Assembly (NCBI RefSeq): GCF_031581025.1
Contig: NZ_JAVLCA010000008.1
Length of the DNA: 64,000 nucleotides
Strand: one strand, 5' to 3'
From: Salibaculum sp031581025
Lineage (GTDB): Bacteria; Pseudomonadota; Alphaproteobacteria; Rhodobacterales; Rhodobacteraceae
The notes beneath the pieces are model-generated. The model did no database searches. It was not told where the DNA came from and saw only the letters and a program-made list of their open reading frames with translations. The position numbers and the translations under genes are program-made. How positions within the stretch are numbered: position 1 is the stretch's first letter; each line of letters opens with the position of its first letter. Shown piece after piece: positions 33,995 to 44,189 of this stretch.

Positions 33995-35590
33995 TTGGAA
34001 ACCCGCTCGGAGAACGAGGTCACGGATCTTTTTATCATTGGTGGCGGCATCAATGGGTGTGGTATCGCACGCGATGCGGCTGGACGGGGGCTGTCGGTCA
34101 CGCTGGCCGAGCGCGACGACCTAGCGGCGGCGACCTCCTCGTCGTCCACCAAGCTGTTTCACGGCGGACTGCGCTACCTGGAGTTCTTCGAGTTCCGCCT
34201 TGTCCGCGAGGCCCTGATCGAGCGCGAGACACTGCTGCGCGCGATGCCGCACATCAGCTGGCCGATGCGTTTCGTGCTGCCCTATCACAAGGACATGCGC
34301 TTCGACACCGAGACTCCGACCTCGAAGCTGCTGTCCGTGGTCATGCCCTGGATGAAGGGGCGGCGTCCGGCCTGGCTGATCCGACTGGGGCTGTTTCTTT
34401 ATGATCACCTGGGCGGCCGCAAGATCCTGCCGGGCACCACGACGCTGGACCTGACGACGGCCCCCGAGGGCGCCCCGCTGCAGGACCGCTTCGCCAAGGC
34501 CTATGAATACTCCGACTGCTGGGTCGAGGATTCCCGGCTGGTCGTGCTCAACGCCCGCGACGCCGAGGCGCGCGGCACCCGCATCCGCACCCGGGCCGAG
34601 GTTGTCAACGCGGCGCGTGACGGTGATCTCTGGCGCATCGAGACGCGCGACACCGAGACCGGCGCGACCACGACGCACCGCGCGCGGATGCTGGTCAACG
34701 CCGCCGGCCCCTGGGTGGGCGACGTCATCCAGACGCGGGTGCGGCTCAATTCCAGCGACGGCGTGCGCCTGGTGCGCGGCAGTCACATCGTGACCCGCAA
34801 GCTCTATGACCACGACAAGTGCTATTTCTTCCAGGGCACCGACGGGCGGATCATCTTCGCCATCCCCTACGAGCGTGACTTCACCCTGATCGGCACGACC
34901 GACGCCGAACACGAGGACCCGTCGGTCAAGCCCGAGTGCACGCCGGACGAACGCCGCTACCTGCTGGATTTTGCCAACAACTACTTCGAGCAGGAGCTGG
35001 GCGAGGAGGACATTGTCTGGACCTATTCCGGCGTCCGCCCGCTGCATGATGACGGGGCCAGCAGCGCGACGGCGGCGACGCGGGACTACACGCTCAAGGT
35101 CGAGGCCGCGGGCGGGGCGCCGATGCTCAATGTCTTCGGCGGCAAGATCACCACCTACCGGCGGCTGGCCGAGGCCGCGCTGGAGCAGATCGGCGGGCAT
35201 CTGCCCGTGTCGAAAGGGCCCTGGACGGCGGGAGTGCCCTTGCCCGGCGGGGATTTCCCGGTCGATGGCGTCGAGGATCTTGTGACGGGACTCTGCCGCG
35301 ACTACCCTTTCCTGACACGCGACTGGGCGCTGCGACTGGTGCGCGCCTACGGCACCGAGGCGCGCGAGATCCTGGGCGCGGCGCAAGGGGCGGACGCGCT
35401 GGGCCGGGATTTCGGCGCGACCCTGACCGAGGCCGAGGTCCGCTGGCTGATGACCCGCGAATACGCCCGTACCGCCCAGGACGTGATCTGGCGGCGCAAC
35501 AAGCTGGGGCTGCGGCTCGACCAGGCGCAGGTTGCCGCGCTGGAGGACTGGATGTCCGAGAACACGATCCGCGCGGATGCCGCGGAATGA
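33995..35590 (+). CDS. glpD: aerobic glycerol-3-phosphate dehydrogenase (FAD)
   Basis: 531 residues from TTG at 33995. The FAD-binding motif (LFIIGGGINGCGIARDAAG) follows 11 residues after this start, as in homologues, and the strong GGAGGAGG site at 33982-33989 fits it. An ATG at 33962 gives 11 more residues but has no ribosome site. Later motifs are SSSSTKLFHGGLRYLE (DAO domain), YSGVRPLHDDG and a C-terminal helical domain. It oxidises glycerol-3-phosphate to DHAP at the membrane, passing electrons to quinone. It is the first gene of the glp operon; glpS follows after 13 bases. Confidence 0.93.
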   Translation: METRSENEVTDLFIIGGGINGCGIARDAAGRGLSVTLAERDDLAAATSSSSTKLFHGGLRYLEFFEFRLVREALIERETLLRAMPHISWPMRFVLPYHKDMRFDTETPTSKLLSVVMPWMKGRRPAWLIRLGLFLYDHLGGRKILPGTTTLDLTTAPEGAPLQDRFAKAYEYSDCWVEDSRLVVLNARDAEARGTRIRTRAEVVNAARDGDLWRIETRDTETGATTTHRARMLVNAAGPWVGDVIQTRVRLNSSDGVRLVRGSHIVTRKLYDHDKCYFFQGTDGRIIFAIPYERDFTLIGTTDAEHEDPSVKPECTPDERRYLLDFANNYFEQELGEEDIVWTYSGVRPLHDDGASSATAATRDYTLKVEAAGGAPMLNVFGGKITTYRRLAEAALEQIGGHLPVSKGPWTAGVPLPGGDFPVDGVEDLVTGLCRDYPFLTRDWALRLVRAYGTEAREILGAAQGADALGRDFGATLTEAEVRWLMTREYARTAQDVIWRRNKLGLRLDQAQVAALEDWMSENTIRADAAE

Positions 35591-35603
35591 GGAGGAGAGG
35601 GGC

Positions 35604-36692
35604 ATGACGCTTGAACTGAAGGGCGTGACCAAGAGCGTGGAGGGGCAGACCCACATCCACCCCACGGACATGACGCTGGAACAGGGTACGATGAACGTGC
35701 TGCTGGGGCCGACCCTGTCGGGCAAGACCTCGCTGATGCGGCTGATGGCCGGGCTCGACGCGCCCAACAGCGGCCGGGTCTACTGGCGCGGCGAGGACGT
35801 GACCGGCATGCGCGTGCAAGACCGCAAGGTCGCGATGGTTTATCAGCAATTCATCAACTACCCCTCGATGACCGTCTACGACAACGTTGCCTCGCCCATG
35901 CGGCTGCTGGGCATGGACCGCGCCGAGATCGACCGCCGGGTGCGCGAGACCGCCGAACTGATGCAGCTGACCCCGATGCTGGAGCGCAAGCCGCTAGAAC
36001 TGTCGGGTGGCCAGCAACAACGCTGCGCCCTTGCGCGCGCGCTGGTCAAGGACGCCGGGCTGGTGCTGCTGGATGAACCCCTGGCCAACCTCGACTACAA
36101 GTTGCGCGAGGAACTGCGCATCGAAATCCCCAAGATATTCGAAGCCGCGGGATCGATCTTCGTCTATGCCACGACCGAACCGGAAGAGGCTCTGTTGCTG
36201 GGTGGCAAGGTCGCCACCCTCTGGGAGGGGCGGATCACCCAGTTCGGCCCGACGCCCGAGGTCTATCGCCAGCCCGTGGATGCGACCACGGCGCGGGTGT
36301 TCAGCGACCCGCCGATGAATTTTCTTTCCATTTCCAAGACCGGCGACCGGATCATGTTCGGCGGCGGCCAGAGCGCGGCGGCGACGGGCAAGCTGGCCGA
36401 TTTGCCCGACGGGCGCTACACCGCCGGGTTCCGGCCCAATCACCTGGAGATCGGCAAGCATGCCGCCGACGCGTTGGAGTTTCGCGCCACGCTGAGCGTG
36501 ACCGAGCTGACCGGGTCCGAGACCTTCGTGCACTTGGATCACCATGGCGAGCGCTGGGTCGGTCTGATTCACGGGGTGCATGAGCTGGCGCTGGGCGCGG
36601 AGCTGAGCGTCTGGCTGGACCCGCGCCATGTTTACATCTTCGGCGAGGACGGCAGCTTGGTCGCCCCCGCCGCCTATGCGCTCGCTGCCTGA
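35604..36692 (+). CDS. glpS: glycerol ABC transporter ATPase, subunit 1
   Basis: 362 residues, ATG at 35604 with AGGAGGAG upstream. The ABC signature LSGGQ (133-137) and Walker B VLLDE (154-158) are canonical. Walker A is altered, GPTLSGKT at 35-42 (Leu in place of the second Gly), and the switch-loop His is Thr191. A MalK-like C-terminal regulatory domain follows. Together with GlpT, where the opposite elements are altered, this predicts one working and one degenerate composite ATP site. The ordered neighbours match the glycerol transporter described in Rhizobium leguminosarum. Confidence 0.9.
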   Translation: MTLELKGVTKSVEGQTHIHPTDMTLEQGTMNVLLGPTLSGKTSLMRLMAGLDAPNSGRVYWRGEDVTGMRVQDRKVAMVYQQFINYPSMTVYDNVASPMRLLGMDRAEIDRRVRETAELMQLTPMLERKPLELSGGQQQRCALARALVKDAGLVLLDEPLANLDYKLREELRIEIPKIFEAAGSIFVYATTEPEEALLLGGKVATLWEGRITQFGPTPEVYRQPVDATTARVFSDPPMNFLSISKTGDRIMFGGGQSAAATGKLADLPDGRYTAGFRPNHLEIGKHAADALEFRATLSVTELTGSETFVHLDHHGERWVGLIHGVHELALGAELSVWLDPRHVYIFGEDGSLVAPAAYALAA

Positions 36693-36703
36693 GGGAGGAA
36701 CCG

Positions 36704-37779
36704 ATGGCCAAGATCACGCTCGACAATCTCGCGCATTCCTATCTGCCGAACCCGGCCTCGGAGGCGGATTTCGCGCTCAAGGAACTCAACCACGACTGGG
36801 AGGACGGCGCGGCCTACGCGTTGCTCGGCTCCTCGGGCTGCGGCAAGTCCACGCTTTTGAACATCATCTCGGGGCTGCTCCAGCCCAGCCAGGGCCGCAT
36901 CCTGTTCGACGGAGAGGACGTCACTCATGCCCCCACGACGGAACGCAATATCGCGCAGGTGTTCCAGTTCCCGGTGGTCTACGACACCATGACGGTTCAG
37001 GATAATCTGGCCTTTCCCCTGCGCAACCGCGGCCGGGACGAGGGTTACGTCGCTCAGCGCGTGCAGGACATCGCCCACATGATCGGCATGGAGGGCGTGC
37101 TGCGCCGCAAGGCGCAAGGCCTGACGGCCGACGCCAAGCAGAAGATCAGCCTGGGACGCGGCATGGTGCGCGAGGATGTCAACGCGCTGCTGTTCGACGA
37201 GCCGCTGACTGTGATCGACCCGCACATGAAGTGGGAGTTGCGCACGCAGCTCAAGACCCTGCACCGCGATTTCGGCCATACCATGATCTACGTCACTCAC
37301 GACCAGACCGAGGCGCTGACCTTCGCCGACAAGGTGGTCGTGATGTATGACGGCCGCGTGGTGCAGATCGGCACGCCCGAAGAACTGTTCGAACGGCCCG
37401 AACATACCTTCGTAGGCTATTTCATCGGTTCGCCGGGCATGAATGTCATCCCCGCGCAGGTTCAGGGCAACCGCGCTGTCGTCAACGGTTCGGACATCCC
37501 GCTGGGGCAGGCCTACCGGCCGCCCGAGGGCAAGGTGGAGATCGGCGTGCGTCCCGAATACGCGCGTCTGTCGCAGACCGAAGGCCTGCCGGTGCAGGTG
37601 CGCCGGGTCGAGGATGTCGGCCGGCACAAGATCATCCGCGCGGATTTCTTCGGCCAGGACATCAACATCATCGCAGGCGAGGACGACCACGTCAGCGCCG
37701 ACATGAACCGCGTCACCTTCGATGCGGACCACGTCAACGTCTACGCCAACGACTGGCGGGTGCAGGGGGAGGCCGCGTG

Positions 37780-37780
<1 letters not shown>
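36704..37780 (+). CDS. glpT: glycerol ABC transporter ATPase, subunit 2
   Basis: 358 residues. Walker A GSSGCGKST (42-50), Walker B LLFDE (162-166) and the switch His199 (YVTHDQTEA) are canonical. The signature motif is lost: LTADA at 140-144 stands where LSGGQ is expected, followed by KQKISLGRGM. The C-terminal regulatory domain is present. It would pair with GlpS. It is not the unrelated Glp-named MFS antiporter of enteric bacteria, despite the same symbol. Its stop overlaps the glpP start (TGATG). Confidence 0.9.
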
Positions 37781-38649
<869 letters not shown>

Positions 38650-38652
38650 CCC

Positions 38653-39504
38653 ATGACCGACATGACCGCCTCCAAGGTATCCAGCCGACCCAGGGGCCTG
38701 CTTCGGATCAACAGTCGCCTCGTGGTGATGACCCTCTACCTCGTCTTCCTGATGCTGCCGATCTACTGGCTGCTCAACATGAGCTTCAAGACGAACTCGG
38801 AGATCCTGAGCACCTTCTCGTTGTGGCCCCGCGACCTGACCTTCGCGAACTATGTCACCATCCTGACCGACCCGGCGTGGTATACGGGCTACATCAACTC
38901 GATCATCTACGTCACGATGAACACGGTGATCAGCCTGGCGGTGGCGCTGCCGGCGGCCTATGCCTTCTCGCGCTACCACTTCATGGGCGACAAGCACCTG
39001 TTTTTCTGGCTGCTGACCAATCGCATGGCGCCGCCCGCGGTCTTTGCCCTGCCGTTCTTCCAACTCTACAGTTCGGTCGGCCTGTTCGACACGCATATCG
39101 CGGTGGCCTTGGCACATACGCTGTTCAACGTGCCCCTTGCGGTCTGGATCCTCGAAGGCTTCATGCGCGGCGTGCCCCGCGAGATCGACGAGACCGCCTA
39201 TATCGACGGCTACGGCTTCGGGCGCTTCTTCGTGAAGATCTTCATGCCGCTGATCGCCAGCGGGATCGGCGTCGCGGCCTTCTTCTGCTTTATGTTTTCC
39301 TGGGTCGAGCTGCTGCTGTCGCGCACCCTGACCAGCGTCGATGCCAAACCCATCGCCGCCACGATGACCCGGACCGTGGGCGCCTCGGGAGTCGACTGGG
39401 GCGTGCTGGCCGCCGCGGGCGTGCTGACGATCCTGCCCGGCGCCCTGGTGATCTATTTCGTGCGCAACTTCATCGCCAAGGGCTTTGCCCTGGGCCGCGT
39501 CTAA
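38653..39504 (+). CDS. glpQ: glycerol ABC transporter permease
   Basis: 283 residues. It is a MalG-type permease with six predicted spans and the EAA loop (EIDETAYIDGYGFGRFFVKIFMPL). The C-terminus ends with the family-typical RNFIAKGFALGRV. It is separated from glpP by three bases. The name follows the rhizobial operon and does not denote the glycerophosphodiesterase GlpQ of enteric bacteria. Confidence 0.91.
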   Translation: MTDMTASKVSSRPRGLLRINSRLVVMTLYLVFLMLPIYWLLNMSFKTNSEILSTFSLWPRDLTFANYVTILTDPAWYTGYINSIIYVTMNTVISLAVALPAAYAFSRYHFMGDKHLFFWLLTNRMAPPAVFALPFFQLYSSVGLFDTHIAVALAHTLFNVPLAVWILEGFMRGVPREIDETAYIDGYGFGRFFVKIFMPLIASGIGVAAFFCFMFSWVELLLSRTLTSVDAKPIAATMTRTVGASGVDWGVLAAAGVLTILPGALVIYFVRNFIAKGFALGRV

Positions 39505-39517
39505 GGGAGGACGAAAC

Positions 39518-39790
39518 ATGGCATGGATGGCATGGACCTGGCCGACGGCGATCTTCTTCATGGTCATCGCCGGTCTGTTGATCACCTTCTCGGTGCTCGC
39601 GATCAAGTTTCCGGAAACCCCGCGCCGCGGTATCCTGCGGATCGACACAACGCGCGGCGACCGGCTTTTCATCACTCTTGTGGGCTCGGCCTTCATCAAC
39701 CTGGCCTGGCTCGGACTCGTGGGGGCACAGCAACCCTATGCCCTCGTCGTCTGCTTGATTTACGCCCTCGCGGTCTTCCGCTGGGTCTGA
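39518..39790 (+). CDS. glpU: DUF2160 family small membrane protein of glycerol transporter operon
   Basis: 90 residues from the ATG at 39518 with AGGGAGG upstream. Three hydrophobic spans are visible (TAIFFMVIAGLLITFSVLA, RLFITLVGSAFINLAWLGL and YALVVCLIYALAVFRWV), with the PRRGILRIDTTRGDRLF loop typical of DUF2160. It is always found between the permease and binding-protein genes of this transporter class and is probably an accessory subunit; the mechanism is unknown. The symbol is used by analogy with the rhizobial operon. Confidence 0.82.
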   Translation: MAWMAWTWPTAIFFMVIAGLLITFSVLAIKFPETPRRGILRIDTTRGDRLFITLVGSAFINLAWLGLVGAQQPYALVVCLIYALAVFRWV

Positions 39791-39872
39791 TCGGGCACTG
39801 GCGCGGCCGGAAAAGGAGGGGGCCGGTTTCGAACAATTCCCCTCACGCAACGGTTCAAAGGGAGGACACCAA

Positions 39873-41576
39873 ATGAACCTCAAGTTCAAACTGACCACCG
39901 CCACGGCGGCGCTTATGGCGCTTTCCGGGCAGGCGATGGCCGACATGGAGGCCGCGCGCGGTTTCCTGGACGAGAATATCGACCGCTCGGCGCTGAGCCG
40001 CGAGGCTCAGGAAGCAGAGATGCAGTGGTTCGTAGACGCCGCCGAACCCTATCAGGGCATGGAGATCAACGTCGTCTCGGAAACCATCGCGACGCATGAA
40101 TACGAAAGCCAGGTCCTCGCGCCAGCTTTCACGGCGATCACCGGGATCGAGGTGACCCACGACCTGATCGGCGAGGGTGACGTCGTCGAACGCCTGCAGA
40201 CCCAGATGCAGACCGGCGAGAACGTCTATGACATGTATGTCAACGACGCCGACCTGATCGGCACGCACTGGCGCTATCAGCAGGTCCGCAACCTGACCGA
40301 CTGGATGGACGGTGAGGGTGCCGCGGTCACCAACCCGGATCTGGACCTCGAGGATTTCATCGGCACCTCATCGGCCACCGGACCTGACGGCAAGCTCTAC
40401 CAGCTGCCCGTGCAGCAGTTCGCCAATGTGTACTGGTTCCGCCATGACTGGTTCACCGATCCCGAGATCATGGCCGATTTCGAAGAGGAATACGGCTACG
40501 AACTCGGCGTTCCGGTCAACTGGGCGGCTTACGAGGACATCGCCGAGTTCTTCACCGGTCGCGAGATCGACGGCCAGGAGGTCTATGGCAACATGGACTA
40601 CGGCCGCAAGCACCCCAGCCTTGGCTGGCGCTTCACCGACGCCTGGATGTCGATGGCCGGGATGGGCGACACGGGTCTGCCGAACGGCGTTCCGGTCGAC
40701 GAATGGGGCATCCGCGTCAACGACGACGCCCAGCCGGTCGGCTCCTGCATGGACCGGGGCGGCGCCACGAACAGCCCCGCGGCCGTCTATGCCATCGACA
40801 AGTACAAGAATTGGCTGGAAAACTACGCGCCGCCGGAAGCCGCCGGCATGACCTTCTCCGAGGCCGGTCCGGTTCCGGGTCAGGGGGCCATCGCGCAGCA
40901 GATGTTCCTTTACACCACCTTCGTCGCCTCGCTGGTCGACGAGGACCTGCCGGTTATGAACGAGGACGGCACGCCGAAATGGCGCCTCGCTCCCAGCCCG
41001 CACGGGGCCTACTGGGAAGAGGGCATGAAGGTCGGCTATCAGGACGTGGGCTCGGCCACCCTGATGAAGTCCACGCCCGTTGACCGCGCGCAGGCCGCCT
41101 GGCTCTATGCGCAGTTCATCGCCTCCAAGACGGTGGACGTGGAGAAGTCGCACTACGGGCTGACCTTCATTCGCGAAAGCACCATCGAGCACGACAGCTT
41201 CACCGAACGCGCGCCGCGCCTCGGCGGCCTGGTCGAGTTCTATCGTTCGCCCGCGCGCGAAAACTGGACCGACACGGGCTTCAACGTGCCGGACTACCCG
41301 CGCCTCGCGCAGCTGTGGTGGCAGAACATCGGCGACGCGTCCTCGGGCGCCAAGACCCCGAAAGAGGCGCTGGACGCCCTGTGCGAGCAGCAGGAGGACG
41401 TCATGGAGCGTCTCGAGCGTGCCGGTGTCCAGGGTGATATCGGGCCCGCGATGAACGAGGCGCGCGACCCCGAGTACTGGCTCGCTCAGGAGGGCGCGCC
41501 GAAGCCCGCGCTCGACAACGAGGACCCCGAGCCGGTCACCGTCAAGTACGACGAGTTGATCGAGTCCTGGAAGTGA
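39873..41576 (+). CDS. glpV: glycerol-binding periplasmic protein of ABC transporter
   Basis: 567 residues with a Sec signal peptide (LTTATAALMALSGQAMAD). The solute-binding family 1 fold is longer than usual (about 545 mature residues), which is typical for this glycerol binder. The mature part begins with a helical segment, then INVVSETIATHEYESQVLAPAF, the binding-protein core. It delivers glycerol to GlpP/GlpQ. A GGGAGGACACC ribosome site precedes the ATG. It is followed by a hairpin-rich gap and glpK. Confidence 0.92.
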   Translation: MNLKFKLTTATAALMALSGQAMADMEAARGFLDENIDRSALSREAQEAEMQWFVDAAEPYQGMEINVVSETIATHEYESQVLAPAFTAITGIEVTHDLIGEGDVVERLQTQMQTGENVYDMYVNDADLIGTHWRYQQVRNLTDWMDGEGAAVTNPDLDLEDFIGTSSATGPDGKLYQLPVQQFANVYWFRHDWFTDPEIMADFEEEYGYELGVPVNWAAYEDIAEFFTGREIDGQEVYGNMDYGRKHPSLGWRFTDAWMSMAGMGDTGLPNGVPVDEWGIRVNDDAQPVGSCMDRGGATNSPAAVYAIDKYKNWLENYAPPEAAGMTFSEAGPVPGQGAIAQQMFLYTTFVASLVDEDLPVMNEDGTPKWRLAPSPHGAYWEEGMKVGYQDVGSATLMKSTPVDRAQAAWLYAQFIASKTVDVEKSHYGLTFIRESTIEHDSFTERAPRLGGLVEFYRSPARENWTDTGFNVPDYPRLAQLWWQNIGDASSGAKTPKEALDALCEQQEDVMERLERAGVQGDIGPAMNEARDPEYWLAQEGAPKPALDNEDPEPVTVKYDELIESWK

Positions 41577-41585
41577 CGACAGGTG

Positions 41586-41690
41586 CCGGGGCGCGCGCCG
41601 CGCGCCCCGGTGCCAGTTGCCTGCGTCATCATCCGGCTTGACCGGATGATCTCTTGGCCGGAGATCCCCGGGTCAGGCCCGGGGATGACC
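41586..41690. repeat. cluster of three palindromes between glpV and glpK
   Basis: Three inverted repeats lie in series: a very GC-rich one at 41586-41610 (12-base arms), a second at 41628-41650 (ATCATCCGG, loop CTTGA, CCGGATGAT), and a third at 41664-41686 (ATCCCCGGG, loop TCAGG, CCCGGGGAT). The last two resemble the mobile intergenic palindromes (GTCATCC...GGATGAC type) common in alphaproteobacterial genomes. The first may end or protect the glpV message, reducing glpK expression. There is no U tract. Confidence 0.6.
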
Positions 41691-41713
41691 AGCAAAAGGA
41701 ACGGACCCTTCCC

Positions 41714-43201
41714 ATGACCCATGTACTCGCCATCGACCAAGGCACCACATCATCCCGCGCGATCATCTTCGATGCCACGATGGGCATCGCGGCGACCGCG
41801 CAAGAGGAGTTTACCCAGCATTTTCCCGAAAGCGGCTGGGTCGAACACGACCCCGAGGAAATCTGGGCCACGACCGCGGGCACCTGCCGCGCCGCCATCG
41901 AGAAGGCCGGCCTGACCCCGGGGCAGATCGCCGCCATAGGCATCACAAACCAGCGCGAGACCACGCTGGTCTGGGACCGCGCCACCGGCAAGCCGATCCA
42001 CAACGCCATCGTCTGGCAGGACCGCCGCACGGCCGATTACTGCGCCGAGTTGCGCGCCGCGGGCCATGACAAGACGATCACCGCCCGCACGGGCCTTCTG
42101 GCCGATCCCTATTTCTCGGGCACCAAGCTGAAATGGATTCTCGACCGGGTCGAGGGGGCCCGCGACCGGGCGCGCCGGGGCGAGCTGCTCTTCGGCACCG
42201 TCGATACCTGGCTGATCTGGAAGCTGACCGGCGGCGCGGCCCATGTCACGGACGCGACCAATGCCGCGCGCACCATGCTCTATGACATTCACAAAGGACG
42301 CTGGTCCACCACGATCTGCGAGTTGTTCGACATCCCCCCGCAGATGCTGCCCGAAGTCCGGGACTGCGCCGCCGATTTCGGCATGACCCGGCCCGATCTG
42401 TTCGGCGGGGAGGTGCCGATCCTTGGCGTTGCCGGCGATCAGCAGGCGGCGACCCTGGGCCAGGCTTGTTTCCAGCCGGGGATGCTGAAATCGACCTATG
42501 GCACGGGCTGCTTTGCCCTCATGAACACGGGCAAGACGCCCGTGGCCTCGAAGAACCACCTGCTTACGACCATCGCCTATCAGCTGGACGGTACCCCGAC
42601 CTATGCGCTCGAAGGCTCGATCTTCATCGCTGGGGCGGTGGTGCAATGGCTGCGCGACGGGCTGCGGATCATCCGCGATGCGGGCGAGACCCAGCCACTG
42701 GCCGAGGTCGCCGATCCGACCCAGGAGGTCACGCTGGTGCCCGCCTTCACCGGGCTGGGCGCCCCCTACTGGAACGCCGAATGCCGCGGGGCCGTCTTCG
42801 GGCTGACCCGCTCCAGCGGCCCCGCCGAACTGGCCCGAGCCGCGCTGGAAAGCGTCGGCTACCAGACCCGCGATCTGCTGGAGGCCATGCAGGCCGATTG
42901 GCAGGCCGAGGGGACGCGCCCTACCCTTAGGGTGGACGGCGGCATGACGGCCAGCGACTGGGCGATGCAGTTCCTGTCGGACATTATCGACGCGCCGGTG
43001 GACCGGCCCGAGGTTCTGGAAACCACGGCGCTGGGCGCGGCCTGGCTGGCCGGGCAGCGCGCTGGGGTTTACCCGGACATGGACGCCTTCGCGCAGGGAT
43101 GGCGGGTGGACCGCACCTTCACCCCTGCGATGGACGCGGCCACCCGGCAGCGCAAGTGCGCAGCCTGGGCGCGGGCAGTCGATGCCACGCTGCGGTATTG
43201 A
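41714..43201 (+). CDS. glpK: glycerol kinase
   Basis: 495 residues from the ATG at 41714. FGGY-family kinase: the N-terminal DQGTTSSRAI phosphate-binding motif, the glycerol-binding TNQRETTLVWDR and VWQDRRT segments, then the second domain with YGTGCFALMNTG and LRVDGGMTASDWAMQFL. It phosphorylates imported glycerol to glycerol-3-phosphate, the GlpD substrate. It lies 137 bases after glpV, beyond the palindrome cluster, and ends 4 bases before the fbp start. Confidence 0.95.
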   Translation: MTHVLAIDQGTTSSRAIIFDATMGIAATAQEEFTQHFPESGWVEHDPEEIWATTAGTCRAAIEKAGLTPGQIAAIGITNQRETTLVWDRATGKPIHNAIVWQDRRTADYCAELRAAGHDKTITARTGLLADPYFSGTKLKWILDRVEGARDRARRGELLFGTVDTWLIWKLTGGAAHVTDATNAARTMLYDIHKGRWSTTICELFDIPPQMLPEVRDCAADFGMTRPDLFGGEVPILGVAGDQQAATLGQACFQPGMLKSTYGTGCFALMNTGKTPVASKNHLLTTIAYQLDGTPTYALEGSIFIAGAVVQWLRDGLRIIRDAGETQPLAEVADPTQEVTLVPAFTGLGAPYWNAECRGAVFGLTRSSGPAELARAALESVGYQTRDLLEAMQADWQAEGTRPTLRVDGGMTASDWAMQFLSDIIDAPVDRPEVLETTALGAAWLAGQRAGVYPDMDAFAQGWRVDRTFTPAMDAATRQRKCAAWARAVDATLRY

Positions 43202-43205
43202 CCCC

Positions 43206-44189
43206 GTGACCGATCCACACCCGACCCTGCGCCGGTTCCTGACCCGTCAGGCCGGCCCCATCGACCCGAGCCTGGTCTTTCTGATCGAGGATATCGCCTC
43301 GGCCTGCCGGGCGATCGGCAACACGCTGCGCAACGCCGCCTTCGAGGGGGCACAGGGCAGCGCGGGGGCGGTCAACGTCCAGGGCGAGGACCAGAAGAAG
43401 CTGGACCTGATCGCCGATGACATCATCGCGCGCAGCTGCGAGAACTCGCCCGACCTCGCCGCCCTTGTCAGCGAGGAGCGCGAGGCCGCGCATTGGCTGA
43501 AATCGCCCGTCGCAGGGGGTTACCTGCTGTTCTACGATCCGTTGGACGGGTCGTCGAACGTCGATGTCAACCTCTCGGTCGGCTCGATCTTCTCGGTCAC
43601 ACGGGTCGCGGCGGATGGCGATACAGGCGTTCTCAAACGCGGCACTGACCAGCGCTGCGCGGCCTATGCCCTTTACGGTCCAACGATGATGTTCGTCCTC
43701 AGCCTCGGAGAGGGGGTCTATGGATTTTCCTGTGAATACGGCACCGGCGATTTCCGCCTGACCCACGCCCGCATGACTATCCCCGAACAGACCAGCGAAT
43801 TCGCGATCAATGCGTCGCGGCAACGCTTCTGGCCCGCCCCAATCCGCGCCTACGTCGCGGACTGTCTGGCCGGGGAAACCGGTCCGCGTGGGCGCGATTT
43901 CAACATGCGCTGGACGGCCTCGATGGTGGCCGATGTCCATCGCATTCTGACGCGCGGGGGAATCTTTCTCTATCCTGCCGATGCCGACAACCATGACGCA
44001 GGCGGCAAGCTGCGCCTGCTCTACGAGGCCAACCCCATGGCCTTTCTCATAGAACAGGCCGGGGGGGCCGCGACCCTGGGCACCGGGCGCATCCTCGACC
44101 TGCCGCCCGAGGGCCACCACCAACGCGTGCCCGTTTTCCTGGGCTCGGCCGCCGAAGTGGCCCGGCTGGACGGGTATCACGTCCCATGA
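43206..44189 (+). CDS. fbp: class I fructose-1,6-bisphosphatase
   Basis: 327 residues from GTG at 43206. The metal-binding signature DPLDGSSNVDVN and the upstream Asp/Glu residues (EDQKKLD, SEEREA) define class I FBPase, with the substrate motif RYTGSMVAD-type segment MRWTASMVADVHRIL and the C-terminal LLYEANPMAFLIEQAGG. It makes fructose-6-phosphate in gluconeogenesis. An ATG at 43182 inside glpK is an alternative; neither has a strong ribosome site. Following glpK by 4 bases, it couples glycerol breakdown to hexose synthesis. Its stop overlaps the next gene (ATGA). Confidence 0.93.
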   Translation: MTDPHPTLRRFLTRQAGPIDPSLVFLIEDIASACRAIGNTLRNAAFEGAQGSAGAVNVQGEDQKKLDLIADDIIARSCENSPDLAALVSEEREAAHWLKSPVAGGYLLFYDPLDGSSNVDVNLSVGSIFSVTRVAADGDTGVLKRGTDQRCAAYALYGPTMMFVLSLGEGVYGFSCEYGTGDFRLTHARMTIPEQTSEFAINASRQRFWPAPIRAYVADCLAGETGPRGRDFNMRWTASMVADVHRILTRGGIFLYPADADNHDAGGKLRLLYEANPMAFLIEQAGGAATLGTGRILDLPPEGHHQRVPVFLGSAAEVARLDGYHVP

